Shown one piece after another: positions 27,381-36,729 of a DNA stretch of 64,000 bases. A program made the position numbers and the translations under genes. The notes beneath the pieces are model-generated. The model did not search any database, was not told where the DNA came from, and saw nothing but the letters and a program-made list of their open reading frames with translations. Location: NCBI RefSeq assembly GCF_900113545.1, contig NZ_FOPS01000001.1:1-64000 (forward strand), read 5' to 3'. Numbering within the stretch: position 1 is the stretch's first letter; each line of letters begins with the position of its first letter. This DNA comes from Neisseria elongata subsp. elongata. GTDB taxonomy: Bacteria; Pseudomonadota; Gammaproteobacteria; Burkholderiales; Neisseriaceae.

Positions 27381-28472
27381 CTATTGCGGCAGTTTTATCG
27401 CCAATGCGGCAGGCCATTGAGCTGCGGCATCGGTTTTCACAAAACCGTTGCCCGCCATACCGCCTTTGAGCAGGCGGTCGTATTTTTGCGCCGTTTCGCG
27501 CGGTACTTGCAGTTTTACCTTAAACATCAGCTTGGCACGTTCGTCGGTGGTTTCTACCGCTTTGGGCGTGAATTGAGCTTCTGTGGCGATGAATTTGATT
27601 TTTGCCGGGAAAACCGCATCGATGCCGTCGAGTTTGATGCGTGCTTCGTCGTTTACTTTCAGACGGCTGATGCTGTCGGTAGGCAGGAAGATGTTCATGG
27701 AGACATCGGCCGGATCGAGCAGGCTGGCCACTTTCGAGCCGGAGGCCACCACATTGCCGACTTCGGCGATGGTGTATTCCACCCGTCCGTCTATCGGCGC
27801 GCGGATATTCATGTCGTCGTTGGCGGACGAAGCCGATTTGACGGCCGCTTCCGCCTGTCCCACGCTTGCCCGCGCTTCGGCCGCTGCGGCACGGCTTTGC
27901 GCCACGGTGGCCTGTGCTTCCGCACGGGCGGCTTCGGCAGCCTTCACGGCGGCAGTCGCGCGTTCGTAATCGGCCCGGCGGCGGGCGGTTTCGGATTCCG
28001 ATACCAGTTGTTCCGACAGCAGGTTGCGGGCATTGTCCCATTCCATTTTCGCCACGCGCTGCTGCTGCCGTGCGGCTTCGATGTTGGCTTCGGCGCGGGC
28101 GACGGTACGGCGCGTTTGCTCTTCCGCCGCTTTGGCCCGCTGCACGCTTTCACGCTGCCTGTCGGCGGCGGCGCGCGCCTCTTCCACGCGGCTGCTGCTG
28201 GTGTCGGACGAGAGTTCGGCCAGTATGTCGCCCGATTTTACATCCACCCCTTCTTCCACATACACTTTTTCCACCCGTCCGGGATACAGGGTGGCCACGT
28301 CGATGCGGTTCAGCTCCAGCCTGCCGTTGGACTGCGCGACAAATGCGGGCAGGGCTGCGGCCTGTTGCTGCCTGTAATAAAAATAACCGCCCGCCGCAAC
28401 GGAGGCAATCAACGCGCCGGCAAGGATTTTCTGTTTTGAAACGGCTTTTTTCGTCATGGTTTTCGCAATCAT
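27381..28472 (-). CDS. HlyD-family periplasmic adaptor
   Basis: A 363-residue membrane fusion protein. An N-terminal anchor (ILAGALIASVAAGGYFYY) is followed by a first lipoyl half (VEKVYVEEGVDVKSGDILAE), a long Ala/Arg-rich coiled coil (about 95-225), a second lipoyl half (NIRAPIDGRVEYTIAEVGN) and a beta-barrel domain. It resembles YhiI/YbhG-type adaptors that work with ABC exporters, but no ABC ATPase or permease gene lies next to it. The start could be MIAKTM at 28472 or MTKKAV five codons later. A DUS pair follows the stop. Confidence 0.82.
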   Translation of the reverse strand: MIAKTMTKKAVSKQKILAGALIASVAAGGYFYYRQQQAAALPAFVAQSNGRLELNRIDVATLYPGRVEKVYVEEGVDVKSGDILAELSSDTSSSRVEEARAAADRQRESVQRAKAAEEQTRRTVARAEANIEAARQQQRVAKMEWDNARNLLSEQLVSESETARRRADYERATAAVKAAEAARAEAQATVAQSRAAAAEARASVGQAEAAVKSASSANDDMNIRAPIDGRVEYTIAEVGNVVASGSKVASLLDPADVSMNIFLPTDSISRLKVNDEARIKLDGIDAVFPAKIKFIATEAQFTPKAVETTDERAKLMFKVKLQVPRETAQKYDRLLKGGMAGNGFVKTDAAAQWPAALAIKLPQ

Positions 28473-28667
28473 GTAATCATGTTATCAAGCGGATGCGGGA
28501 TAATGTTATACCCCCGCCGGGAGGGTTTGACAAGGATGTGCCGCAGGCGGGCGTAGATACGGCAAACGGTTGAGGCCGTCTGAAAACATATCGGGCAGGA
28601 AAATCGGGTGGTAATGTTTTCAGGCGGCCTGTTGTTTGAAAATGGTCCGCCGGGTATGTTGCTGGGC

Positions 28668-28673
28668 TATAAT
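28668..28673 (+). promoter_or_regulatory. -10-like element before the RnfD/FG-GAP gene
   Basis: TATAAT in the context GGGCTATAATCCGC lies 28 bases before the ATG at 28702. A DUS-like word with one mismatch (CAGGCGGCCTG) is nearby. No clear -35. Confidence 0.35.
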
Positions 28674-28701
28674 CCGCTTCTTTTGACTTCCCCCGTTTGC
28701 C

Positions 28702-31413
28702 ATGATTGCTTTCGACCGCCTTCCCGCCAAAAACGACCCCCGTTTGCCCGTGTTGCTGCTTCAGGCCACTTTCGTTACCTGCGGCATCACGTTTTGGGGT
28801 TTCAACCGGAGTCCGGCCCAGGTTGGGCTGATTCTGCTGATTTGCGTTACGTTGGACTGTCTGCTGCATTATTTGTTGCGGCGTAAAACCCTGCTTGTCC
28901 CGATTAGCGGCCTGATTACCGGCCTCGGCCTGTCGGTGCTGACCAATTTTTCCCACGGCCTGTGGCTGGCCGCCATACCGCCGTTTTTTGCCACCGCGTC
29001 CAAATACGTTTTCACGGTAAACGGCCGCCATATCTACAACCCGGGCCTGTTCGGCGTGATTGCCGCACTGGTGTTGAGTGACGGCATGATTACGCCCGCG
29101 CCCGCCTATCAGTGGGGTGGGGCGGGCATCACGGCCTTTTTTATCGCCACCGCCGCACTGATGCTGTTTGCCCTCAATATCCGCCGCAGCGTGTTGATCA
29201 GCTGCTTTTTGCTGTTTTACGCGCTGCAACTGTCGCTGCGCGCCTGGCTGCTCCGCCACCATATTCCGCCGCAAACGCTCTTTATGGGCGCATTTTCCTC
29301 GCCGGCGTTTTACCTGTTTACCTTCTTTATGATTACCGACCCGCCCACCTCCGCCGAATCGCGGAAAGGGCAGGTGTTTATGGCGTTTTTCATCGTTTTC
29401 GTTGATTTGCTGCTGCATAAATTTCAAAGTTTCTCCACCCTTTTCTATTCCGCTTTCGCCTACATGACGCTGCGCGGCTTGTGGCTGCTCTGGCAAAACC
29501 GCAGCCAATACCGCAATCCGTTGCCTGCGCTGAAGCAGTTTGCCAAAGCCTTGCTGCTGACCGGCCTGATTGGCGGCACCGGTTGGGGCGCATACCGCCT
29601 CACCCATGCTTATAGTGCGGACGAAGTAACTTTCCGCTTCAGCGAAATCCCTTCTTCGCAAAGCGGCATCGGCGGCACGAAAGGCGACATCTGGGAGCGT
29701 ACCGACCCGCGTATGCAGCATGTGGCCAAATGGCTGTTGTCGGTGGGTGATGCCGCCGCCGTCGCCGATGCGGACAACGACGGCCTGCCCGACGTTTTCC
29801 TGACCCAGCCGCTCAAAAGCGAACAGGACCGCGCCCAGTTGTTCCTGAACAAAGGGAACTTCCGTTTCGAACGCTTCCCGCTGCCGCAATTGGACGACCA
29901 TCGCAAACATCCCGAAACCCACGGCCTGATTTCCTCGGCCACCTGGTTCGACATGGACAACGACGGTGACCAAGACCTGCTGCTCGGTATGGGCTTCGGC
30001 AAAGGCCGCCTACTGCGTAACGATTTGAAGGAAACCGGCACGCTCGGCTTTACCGAAGTCGGCAGCGGCAACGCCGTGGACGACTATCAAATCAGCGTTG
30101 CCACCAATGTTTTGGATTACGACAACGACGGCCGCCTCGACATCATCATCGGCAACGTCATGCAGCGTTATCTGCCCGGCTACGACCGCACCGTTCCCTA
30201 CAACATCTTCAAACTGCCACAACCCGAATACCGGGGCGACAGGAGGATGTTCAACGTCATGCACCGCAGTTGGCACGACGCAAACAATGCCGACGAAAAC
30301 CTGCTGCTGCGCAACTTGGGCGGCGGTCGCTTCGCGCAAATCCCCAACAACGAAAACGGCTTTAGCGGCAAACGCTGGACAATGGCGGTCGCTACGGGCG
30401 ACTTGAACGACGACGGCTTTGCCGACCTTTACATCGCCAACGATTTCGGCCCCGACGAGCTGTACATCAACGAGCAGGGCAAACGCTTCCTGCCCGTTAA
30501 AGGCAGCTTTGCCGGCTCCGTCGGCCGCGACACCTACAAAGGCATGAACGCCACTTTCGGCGATTTGGACGACAACGGCCGTCCCGACATCCACGTTTCC
30601 AACGTGCATGAAAAATTACAGGCCGAAGGCAGCCTGCTGTGGATGAACTACAGCAAGAGCGGCCAAACCGATGCCGCCATGTTCAAAGACGAAGCCGCCC
30701 GCCGCAACGCACTCAACGAACGGCGGTTCGGCTGGGGCGCGGCTTTCGGCGACCTCGACCGCGACGGCCGCCTCGACATCGTGCAGGCCAACGGCATGGC
30801 CGACGATGCCTACGACAAAAAAGAGGCCGTCTGCCCCGATTATTGGTATTGGAACGCCCAAATCGCCCTGACCAACCCCGACGTGCACGGCTATGCCGAC
30901 CGCTGGGCGGACGTGCGCGGCCGCTGCGTCTTCGGCTTTGAAGCCAACCGCGTTTATTTGAACAAAGGCAGCTATTTCGTCGATGTTGCCGAACAGGCCG
31001 GCTGGAACAAAAAAGGCACGTCGCGCGGCATGATACTGGCCGACTTCGACAACGACGGCGACCTTGACAGCCTCGTAACCCACATGACCGCCGCGCCCTC
31101 GCTTTACCGCAACGACAGCCGGCCCGCAGGCTGGGTAGGCGTGGAACTGGTCGGCAACGGTCAAACCTGCAACCGCGACGCGCTGGGCAGTAAAGTCGTC
31201 CTTGCCGCAGGGGACAGCCCGACCGGTGCCGCGCAACACCGCGAAGTTTATGCCAACAACGGACTGGCCGCCCAAAGCGACCGCCGCATCCTCTTCGGCT
31301 TGGGCGGCAAAGGCAGTGGCGAAGTCAGCCTGTCGGTACGCTGGTGCGGACGCGGGGATGCCGAAACATTCAAATTGAAACCCGGTCAGTATCACCGTAT
31401 CGAACAGAAATAA
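28702..31413 (+). CDS. RnfD-like membrane domain fused to FG-GAP repeats and ASPIC/UnbV domain
   Basis: A 903-residue protein. Residues about 1-300 form roughly ten transmembrane helices like NqrB/RnfD, including PISGLITGLGLSVLTN, YNPGLFGVIAALVL and FMITDPPTSAESRKGQ. After a last helix (about 285-303) comes a long soluble part with calcium-binding FG-GAP/VCBS repeats: DADNDGLPDVFL, DMDNDGDQDLLLG, DYDNDGRLDIIIG, DLNDDGFADLYIAN, DLDDNGRPDIHVSN, DLDRDGRLDIVQAN and DFDNDGDLDSLVTH. The end (about 815-903) is an ASPIC/UnbV domain (GWVGVELVGNGQTCNRDALG). The propeller is probably periplasmic. Whether the membrane part still binds flavin or passes electrons cannot be judged; a DPPTS motif like the RnfD/NqrB region near the covalent FMN site is present. 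The partner genes of an Rnf complex are absent. Confidence 0.82.
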   Translation: MIAFDRLPAKNDPRLPVLLLQATFVTCGITFWGFNRSPAQVGLILLICVTLDCLLHYLLRRKTLLVPISGLITGLGLSVLTNFSHGLWLAAIPPFFATASKYVFTVNGRHIYNPGLFGVIAALVLSDGMITPAPAYQWGGAGITAFFIATAALMLFALNIRRSVLISCFLLFYALQLSLRAWLLRHHIPPQTLFMGAFSSPAFYLFTFFMITDPPTSAESRKGQVFMAFFIVFVDLLLHKFQSFSTLFYSAFAYMTLRGLWLLWQNRSQYRNPLPALKQFAKALLLTGLIGGTGWGAYRLTHAYSADEVTFRFSEIPSSQSGIGGTKGDIWERTDPRMQHVAKWLLSVGDAAAVADADNDGLPDVFLTQPLKSEQDRAQLFLNKGNFRFERFPLPQLDDHRKHPETHGLISSATWFDMDNDGDQDLLLGMGFGKGRLLRNDLKETGTLGFTEVGSGNAVDDYQISVATNVLDYDNDGRLDIIIGNVMQRYLPGYDRTVPYNIFKLPQPEYRGDRRMFNVMHRSWHDANNADENLLLRNLGGGRFAQIPNNENGFSGKRWTMAVATGDLNDDGFADLYIANDFGPDELYINEQGKRFLPVKGSFAGSVGRDTYKGMNATFGDLDDNGRPDIHVSNVHEKLQAEGSLLWMNYSKSGQTDAAMFKDEAARRNALNERRFGWGAAFGDLDRDGRLDIVQANGMADDAYDKKEAVCPDYWYWNAQIALTNPDVHGYADRWADVRGRCVFGFEANRVYLNKGSYFVDVAEQAGWNKKGTSRGMILADFDNDGDLDSLVTHMTAAPSLYRNDSRPAGWVGVELVGNGQTCNRDALGSKVVLAAGDSPTGAAQHREVYANNGLAAQSDRRILFGLGGKGSGEVSLSVRWCGRGDAETFKLKPGQYHRIEQK

Positions 31414-31418
31414 AAAGG

Positions 31419-31448
31419 AGGCCGTCTGAAAACTGTTTTCAGACGGCC
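31419..31448. terminator. inverted DUS pair
   Basis: AGGCCGTCTGAAA, a short loop and the complement followed by CTTTTTG. It starts 5 bases after the stop of the RnfD/FG-GAP gene. Confidence 0.75.
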
Positions 31449-31737
31449 TTTTTGTTACAGTGCATATTATGGGATAGCCGAACCTTGTTTTCAGCCGATG
31501 TGCGGCAAGGCTTCATAAACTAACGGTGGATGCGTATTTGAATTTGCCCATATCGGTGTTTTACTAAAATTAACAAAATTAATTCTCTATTTAGATAATC
31601 ATAAATAATGAAATAAAACAATATTCCCAAAATGAATCATATGGTTTTGTATATTTTTATAGCATCATATCAATTGATAATTGATAATTTTTGCATTAAT
31701 ATTCTGGCATTCACATTTTCTGACAAAGATTAAACTT
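31449..31737 (+). promoter_or_regulatory. AT-rich leader of the large TonB receptor with Fur-like repeats
   Basis: The gap is strongly AT-rich. At about 31671-31690 CAATTGATAATTGATAATTT contains two tandem GATAAT-like units. The overlap resembles Fur-box hexamer arrays (GATAAT repeats). TATATT/TATAGC words near 31650-31665 could be a -10. Control by iron or zinc is likely for this gene class but not proven. Confidence 0.4.
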
Positions 31738-34700
31738 ATGGTCAAACTTCCCTCCCGCCCAACCATCCTCGCCGCCAGCCTCGCGGGCATACTCACCGCC
31801 CTGCCTGTCCAAGCAGCTGACACAACCGGCAACCCGCCCGCCGAAGTAACCGAAAGCAGCAACATCGAAGCACTCACCGTTACCGGCAAACGCAGTGTCG
31901 ACCAAAAAGGTGCGGACGACGTGTTTTATAAAAACGTTTCCAGCGTCTACGCCGGCCGCGAATATCTCGAACGCTACCGCACGGATGCCGCCGGCGACGT
32001 GTTCAAAGGCTTAAACGGCGTGTACAACATGAACACCCGCAACGCCGGCAGCGCGATTACGCCCAATATCCGCGGCATCAGCGGCAAAGGCCGCATCCCC
32101 GTTACCATCGACGGCACGGAGCAGACCGTGGACGTGTGGATGAACAACTACGGCATCGCCGACCGCAATTATGTCGATCCCGCCTTGTTCCGCAGTATTA
32201 CGGTAGAAAAAGGCCCGGCCATGACGCGCGGCGTGAAGTCCGGCGTGGGCGGCGCGGTGTCCATCCGCACCATCGAGCCTGCCGACATCATCCCCGAAGG
32301 CAAAAGCTGGGGCGTGGAAGTGAAAACCGAGTTTTCCAACAACACCGCCGAGCCCATCCATAATTTCAACGACTATTTGGGCAAGGATTACCGCACCTTG
32401 CCGGGCAATCCCACCGCGGACGGCGCGGGCGGCTTGATAGGCGGAAGCATAGCTTTTAGTAGTCTGAATTTCTACGGTACGGATAACGACAAACCGCGCA
32501 CGGGCAGCCGCTTTTCTGATTTCAAAAACGACCGCAATCTGCTGTTTTCCGCCGCCTTCAAAACCGATATTGCCGACGGCCTCGTTGCCTATAGCGACCG
32601 CCGCAAAGGCACTTATTTCAGCGGTAAAGGTGGGTTTGAAGGCTATCAGGGCAACAGCGTGCTCTCCGACAATCCGCGTGCCGGGATGTCTGAAACCCTA
32701 ATTCCCGATATGGCCGAGCTCTACCGCCCGGGCGAGCAAGTGCCCAACAGCAACGTGGCCAGCCGCAGCCTGCTGCTGAAAAACAACTGGTATCTGCCGC
32801 GCAACCAGCAAATCAACCTGCGCTATATGGACACCAAAGTCCGATTCGGCGAGATAAACCCCTTTATCAACTCAATACTGATCGGTTATAGCGGCCTGTG
32901 GAACAATGCCAGCAGAAAACGTTATGAAATCGTGCCGATACAGGGGATTGATTCCGATATCCGCAGCCGTACCTACAAACTCGGCTACCAATGGCAGCCC
33001 GAAGGCAGCCGCTGGATAGACCTTAAAGCCGACATCTGGCGCGTGAATACCACCAGCACCCGACACCAAAGCGGCGGCGCGGATTTGGCCGTGCCATACG
33101 GCGATGCCAAATACGATGCCTGGGCGCGCTGCTTCCGCCACAATGTAGAGCCGGATCTGGCTCGCGGTTACAGTTGCCAAGATTTGATTGACGAAGGCTA
33201 CGACCGCAACACCCCGCCCAATGATCCGCCCATTATCGATGGCGCAAACACCGTTTTTTCCGGCTCGCGCCAAACCACCAAAGCCACCCGTACCGGCTTC
33301 AACATCAGCAACCGCACGCACTTAAGCGACAAATTCAGCCTGACCCTTTCTGCCCATCATCAATATGAAAAACTGGACGAATCCAGCATAGTGGCGCAAA
33401 ACGACAAAGACTTCTTCGGCATTATGGATGCTGCTACCATGCTCACTAAACTTTCCGGCCCGCGTGCCGGGCGGCGCAAGGAATGGGGTGCGCAACTGAG
33501 CTTCGACTGGCGGCCGACTTCGCGCCTGAAAATCGAAGCCGGCATCCGCTACGACCGCTTCTGGGCGGTTGATGACGTACTTGCCCGCGCCCGCGCCCGC
33601 CGCGACCCCGCTTATGCCATCGGCCAAGGTGCGGATGAAGTGGTTACTGGCATTGCCTTCCCTTATCTTCAAATCATGAGTCCGGAAGAAATCGATGCCT
33701 ACAACCGCGCCCAAGTTGAGCTGCAAAACCGCCCGAACGATTGGGAAGAAATCTACCGCGACTTCTACCGCCGCCACGGCTTCTTCCCCGATGGCACCAT
33801 TTCACGCCACAATCAAGACGGCAACACCAGCTATGTCGATAGCAACGGCCAATACCAGGCTTTTGATGAAAGCCAAACCGTGCTCTACCGCCCGATGCCG
33901 CCGAGGATTTCCGAATATCGCAGCCGAAAATTTACCGGCCCCGTTTTCGAAAACGGTATGTTTGAACAACGCGTGGCAAACCCGCAAGGCAGGCAGGGTA
34001 ATTTCTACCGTTACTTGCGTGCCGAAGAACAAAGCTTTCATTATTCTAATGATCCTAATGCGGGACTGGGCATTACCGGTGCCAGCTACAGATATAGCCG
34101 ATTTGTTGAAAATGGGGAGTCCGGACAAACGGACTACCGCAAGATACGCCAAAGCCGTGCCAACGTCGATAATATGAAGGAGGCTGAATATGTCTATCTC
34201 CCGCTTGACGAGGATACCAAGTATCCGCCAGCCCAACGTTTAAACAGCTCGGCCTGGTCGCCCATGATCGCCCTCAGCTACGACCTGACCGACAACAGCC
34301 GCCTGCACCTGCGCTGGGCGCAGATGAGCCGCTTCCCCAGTATTTATGAAGTAACCAATATGACTTTCGGCTTCAATACCCGGCAGCCGCTTTATCAAAC
34401 TTTCGACCTCAAACCCGAGCGCAGCACCAACTGGGAAGTTGGCTACACTTACAACTTCGCCCCGTTGTGGCACAAACTGCGCGAAGGCGACGTACGGCTC
34501 ACTTATTTCTCCAATAACATTAAAAACGTTATCGACACCAATTTTGATAAGCAGGTTATCCAATACGACCGCAAAATTACCCAAGGCATCGAGTTGCAAA
34601 GCCGCCTCGATTTCGGCCGCTTCTTTATGTCGCTGGGCGGCACTTACCGTTTAAAACAAGAAACCTGCGATGACAACCTCTCCTTCGCCTACGATATGTA

Positions 34701-35106
34701 CTACAACAGCGTACCCGCCTGCATCGAAGGCGGCATCGGCGCCACGCGGTTCTATCAATCCATCCAGCCCAAATACTCCATTAATTTAGACTTGGGCGTG
34801 CGGCTGTTGGGCGAAAAACTCGAGCTCGGCATCCGCGGCATCCACCACAGCCGCCGCAACAGCAAGCAGCACGATCAGCTCATTACCGACGGCTTCGGCT
34901 ACCTGCTCGATTCCACCGGCCAAGCCTATCACTGGCATGCCTCCACCATCTGGGATACCTACGTCCGCTACCGCATCGGCAACAAACTCAGCCTCAACCT
35001 CGGCGTGAACAACCTCACCAACCGCTACTACCTCGACCCGATGAGCAACGTCCCCACGCCCGGGCCGGGCAGGACAGTAACGCTAGGCATTAAAGCGAAG
35101 TTCTAG
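31738..35106 (+). CDS. large TonB-dependent outer-membrane receptor
   Basis: A 1,122-residue receptor. The signal peptide is MVKLPSRPTILAASLAGILT and so on up to VQAADT. Next come a TonB-box-like EALTVTGKRS (about 42-51), a plug domain (about 60-190: NIRGISGKGRIPVTIDGTEQ, then FRSITVEKGPAMTRGVKSGV), and a 22-strand-type barrel ending VTLGIKAKF with the assembly Phe. Length is well above siderophore receptors (about 700), so the loops are large, as in neisserial receptors for host or peptide-bound metal. The ligand is not recognisable. The start at 31738 gives a proper signal peptide; a TTG at 31681 is unlikely. It is paralogous to the frameshifted receptor at 8117-11555. An MpeR-like regulator is encoded downstream. 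Confidence 0.88.
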   Translation: MVKLPSRPTILAASLAGILTALPVQAADTTGNPPAEVTESSNIEALTVTGKRSVDQKGADDVFYKNVSSVYAGREYLERYRTDAAGDVFKGLNGVYNMNTRNAGSAITPNIRGISGKGRIPVTIDGTEQTVDVWMNNYGIADRNYVDPALFRSITVEKGPAMTRGVKSGVGGAVSIRTIEPADIIPEGKSWGVEVKTEFSNNTAEPIHNFNDYLGKDYRTLPGNPTADGAGGLIGGSIAFSSLNFYGTDNDKPRTGSRFSDFKNDRNLLFSAAFKTDIADGLVAYSDRRKGTYFSGKGGFEGYQGNSVLSDNPRAGMSETLIPDMAELYRPGEQVPNSNVASRSLLLKNNWYLPRNQQINLRYMDTKVRFGEINPFINSILIGYSGLWNNASRKRYEIVPIQGIDSDIRSRTYKLGYQWQPEGSRWIDLKADIWRVNTTSTRHQSGGADLAVPYGDAKYDAWARCFRHNVEPDLARGYSCQDLIDEGYDRNTPPNDPPIIDGANTVFSGSRQTTKATRTGFNISNRTHLSDKFSLTLSAHHQYEKLDESSIVAQNDKDFFGIMDAATMLTKLSGPRAGRRKEWGAQLSFDWRPTSRLKIEAGIRYDRFWAVDDVLARARARRDPAYAIGQGADEVVTGIAFPYLQIMSPEEIDAYNRAQVELQNRPNDWEEIYRDFYRRHGFFPDGTISRHNQDGNTSYVDSNGQYQAFDESQTVLYRPMPPRISEYRSRKFTGPVFENGMFEQRVANPQGRQGNFYRYLRAEEQSFHYSNDPNAGLGITGASYRYSRFVENGESGQTDYRKIRQSRANVDNMKEAEYVYLPLDEDTKYPPAQRLNSSAWSPMIALSYDLTDNSRLHLRWAQMSRFPSIYEVTNMTFGFNTRQPLYQTFDLKPERSTNWEVGYTYNFAPLWHKLREGDVRLTYFSNNIKNVIDTNFDKQVIQYDRKITQGIELQSRLDFGRFFMSLGGTYRLKQETCDDNLSFAYDMYYNSVPACIEGGIGATRFYQSIQPKYSINLDLGVRLLGEKLELGIRGIHHSRRNSKQHDQLITDGFGYLLDSTGQAYHWHASTIWDTYVRYRIGNKLSLNLGVNNLTNRYYLDPMSNVPTPGPGRTVTLGIKAKF

Positions 35107-35126
35107 CCATCCGCCAGATACGGTTT

Positions 35127-35164
35127 AGGCCGTCTGAAAAGGTTTGTTCTTTTTCAGACGGCCT
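35127..35164. terminator. inverted DUS pair after the receptor
   Basis: AGGCCGTCTGAAA, a loop and the complement with CCTTTTG following. It lies 20 bases past the receptor stop. Confidence 0.75.
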
Positions 35165-35515
35165 TTTGTCCATGTCAGCTGCTCCCAATGAACACCCGAA
35201 CCCCGACAATACCGCTCCATCTTTCATGGATGATGAGTAGGGAGAGGGAATCCCCACTGTTTTCAGACTGCCTTCATGCAACATCTGCTCAAGCGCAGGC
35301 ATTCCAACTTTGAAAAACAGAAACATTCCTACTGTCATGCCCGTACAGTTCGGGAATCCAGGCTACGTAATTTCAATAGTATCAATGGATTATCATAAGC
35401 CTTCTGAATTTTCACCTGTTCGGGAATGATGGGACAGACTTATGTAAACTGATGGTGCTATGGCGGATTCTTATTTATATTCACTATCCTCCCGTCTTTT
35501 TCAGACAGCTTTTCT
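35165..35515. other. non-coding gap with degenerate neisserial intergenic repeats
   Basis: No gene is supported here. Near 35329-35362 the words CATTCCTACTGTCATGCCCG and GTTCGGGAATCC look like a decayed dRS3/NIME-type unit (ATTCCC spacer GGGAAT). TTCGGGAATGATGGG at about 35418 looks like a second half. A one-mismatch DUS (CAGACTGCCTT) is at about 35265. Confidence 0.4.
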
Positions 35516-36493
35516 CTATTCGGTCATTTGCATACAAACAGACTTCTTCACATCCGAAGGCAAAAATCCGTAATGCCGTCTGAACGCTTCGTTGAACCGT
35601 CCCGCGTGGCGGTAGCCGCAAAAGTTCATCGCGGCTTGGACGGTGCTGCCGGATTCGATGAGGGCGAGCGCGTGTTCCAGCCTCAGGCGGCGCAGGCGTC
35701 CGGCGACGGTTTCGCCGGTTTGCGCTTTGAAATAGCGTTTCAGGTAGCATTCGTTCAATCCGACTCGGCGGGCGATTTCAGCGATGGTCAGCGGGCGGGC
35801 AAATTCGCTGTTCAAAATATCGGCGGCTTCGTCTATGCGCCGGCGGCGGTAGCCGTTGTCGTGGCGGCGGAAGGTGAAGCGCAATAATCGGGCGGAGAGT
35901 TCCAGCGCGGCGGCTTCGTCGGCAAGCAGGCCGAAGCCGTCCGATTCGAACGGGCGTTGCAGCAGGGGGCAGGCCGCCGCCGTCAGCGCCGCCGCGTTTT
36001 GCGCCAGCCGTTGCAGGGAGAATCGGCCTATCGTCTGCGGCGAAAACAGGCGTTCGTCCAGCAAGCCTTCGTCGTGCCAGCGGCGCAGTTTTTCCAGCGA
36101 AAAATCCAAATGCAGCGCGCACATGCCGCCGTTGTCGGGCAGCAGGGTTTCGGATACGTCCGCCAGTTCGCCGCGCACCAACCAGATTTCGCCGGCAGAC
36201 GGGCGGTATTCCCTGCCGCCCATTTGTAACCGGTTCTGCCCCGATACCATGACGAACAGGGCGCAGTTGTGGCTGAAATTGTGGATTTCGGTGGGGAACA
36301 CACCCGTTCCGCCGCCGCGCATCCGCGATAGGGTGATGCCCGAGTCGAAGCGGTTGATGCACATTTCCAGATGCAAACCGGGCTGTTTTGCCTGCGCCAT
36401 GAGCGCGCTGTCGGAACAGCCGTCCAACGCCCAGCCGGATTTATCGGAGCGGACATATGTTTGGTACTGGCGGTAAATGGCGGCGGTGTTCAT
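35516..36493 (-). CDS. mpeR: AraC-family regulator, MpeR-like
   Basis: A 325-residue regulator. The N-terminal part (1-215) is a ligand or oligomerisation domain. The C-terminal AraC DNA-binding domain (about 225-320) has two helix-turn-helices: RPLTIAEIARRVGLNECYLK then RYFKAQTGETV, and VQAAMNFCGYRHAGRFNEAF then RRHYGFLPS. Neisserial MpeR, a Fur-controlled AraC protein of similar length, affects mtrF and fetA expression. The identity is proposed from length and from the divergent siderophore-binding gene next door, so it is likely but not certain. The two promoters share a 236-base gap containing an AT dyad. Confidence 0.75.
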   Translation of the reverse strand: MNTAAIYRQYQTYVRSDKSGWALDGCSDSALMAQAKQPGLHLEMCINRFDSGITLSRMRGGGTGVFPTEIHNFSHNCALFVMVSGQNRLQMGGREYRPSAGEIWLVRGELADVSETLLPDNGGMCALHLDFSLEKLRRWHDEGLLDERLFSPQTIGRFSLQRLAQNAAALTAAACPLLQRPFESDGFGLLADEAAALELSARLLRFTFRRHDNGYRRRRIDEAADILNSEFARPLTIAEIARRVGLNECYLKRYFKAQTGETVAGRLRRLRLEHALALIESGSTVQAAMNFCGYRHAGRFNEAFRRHYGFLPSDVKKSVCMQMTE

Positions 36494-36536
36494 GCTTGGA
36501 TAGGAACGGGTTGTCTGATAAGTGGATTAAATAGGA

Positions 36537-36551
36537 ATTATTGCCAATAAT
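36537..36551. promoter_or_regulatory. ATTATTGCCAATAAT palindrome upstream of the AraC gene
   Basis: A perfect 15-base dyad 44 bases upstream of the regulator start. It could be a Fur-type or autoregulatory operator; the sequence alone cannot say. Confidence 0.4.
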
Positions 36552-36570
36552 CAAGCGTAGGGATTGGTTG

Positions 36571-36620
36571 AAACGGGAAAGGCCGTCTGAAAGTGTGTTT
36601 CAGACGGCCTTTCCCGTTTC
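36571..36620. terminator. extended DUS hairpin
   Basis: The DUS pair is lengthened by matching AAACGGGAAA and TTTCCCGTTT arms, so the stem is about 22 base pairs with a 5-base loop. It lies between two divergent genes, where a terminator is not expected. It may instead insulate the two promoters, or mark a past rearrangement. Confidence 0.6.
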
Positions 36621-36729
36621 GGGAATTTGTTTTGCCGTATCGGGAATTTTGCGTTTTGCAGCATAGTTTCTGCAGATTATTTATTTAATAATAGATATTC
36701 CTATTCGCACAACAAAGGAACCGCACACC

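Noticed and set aside
28477-29973. Minus-strand open frame of 498 codons
   Set aside because: It overlaps the RnfD/FG-GAP gene in antisense, is Gln/Arg-rich low-complexity translation and ends in intergenic repeats.
31681-31737. TTG start giving 19 extra residues on the large receptor
   Set aside because: It would place the signal peptide internally; ATG at 31738 opens a normal signal peptide and matches the start of the paralogue.
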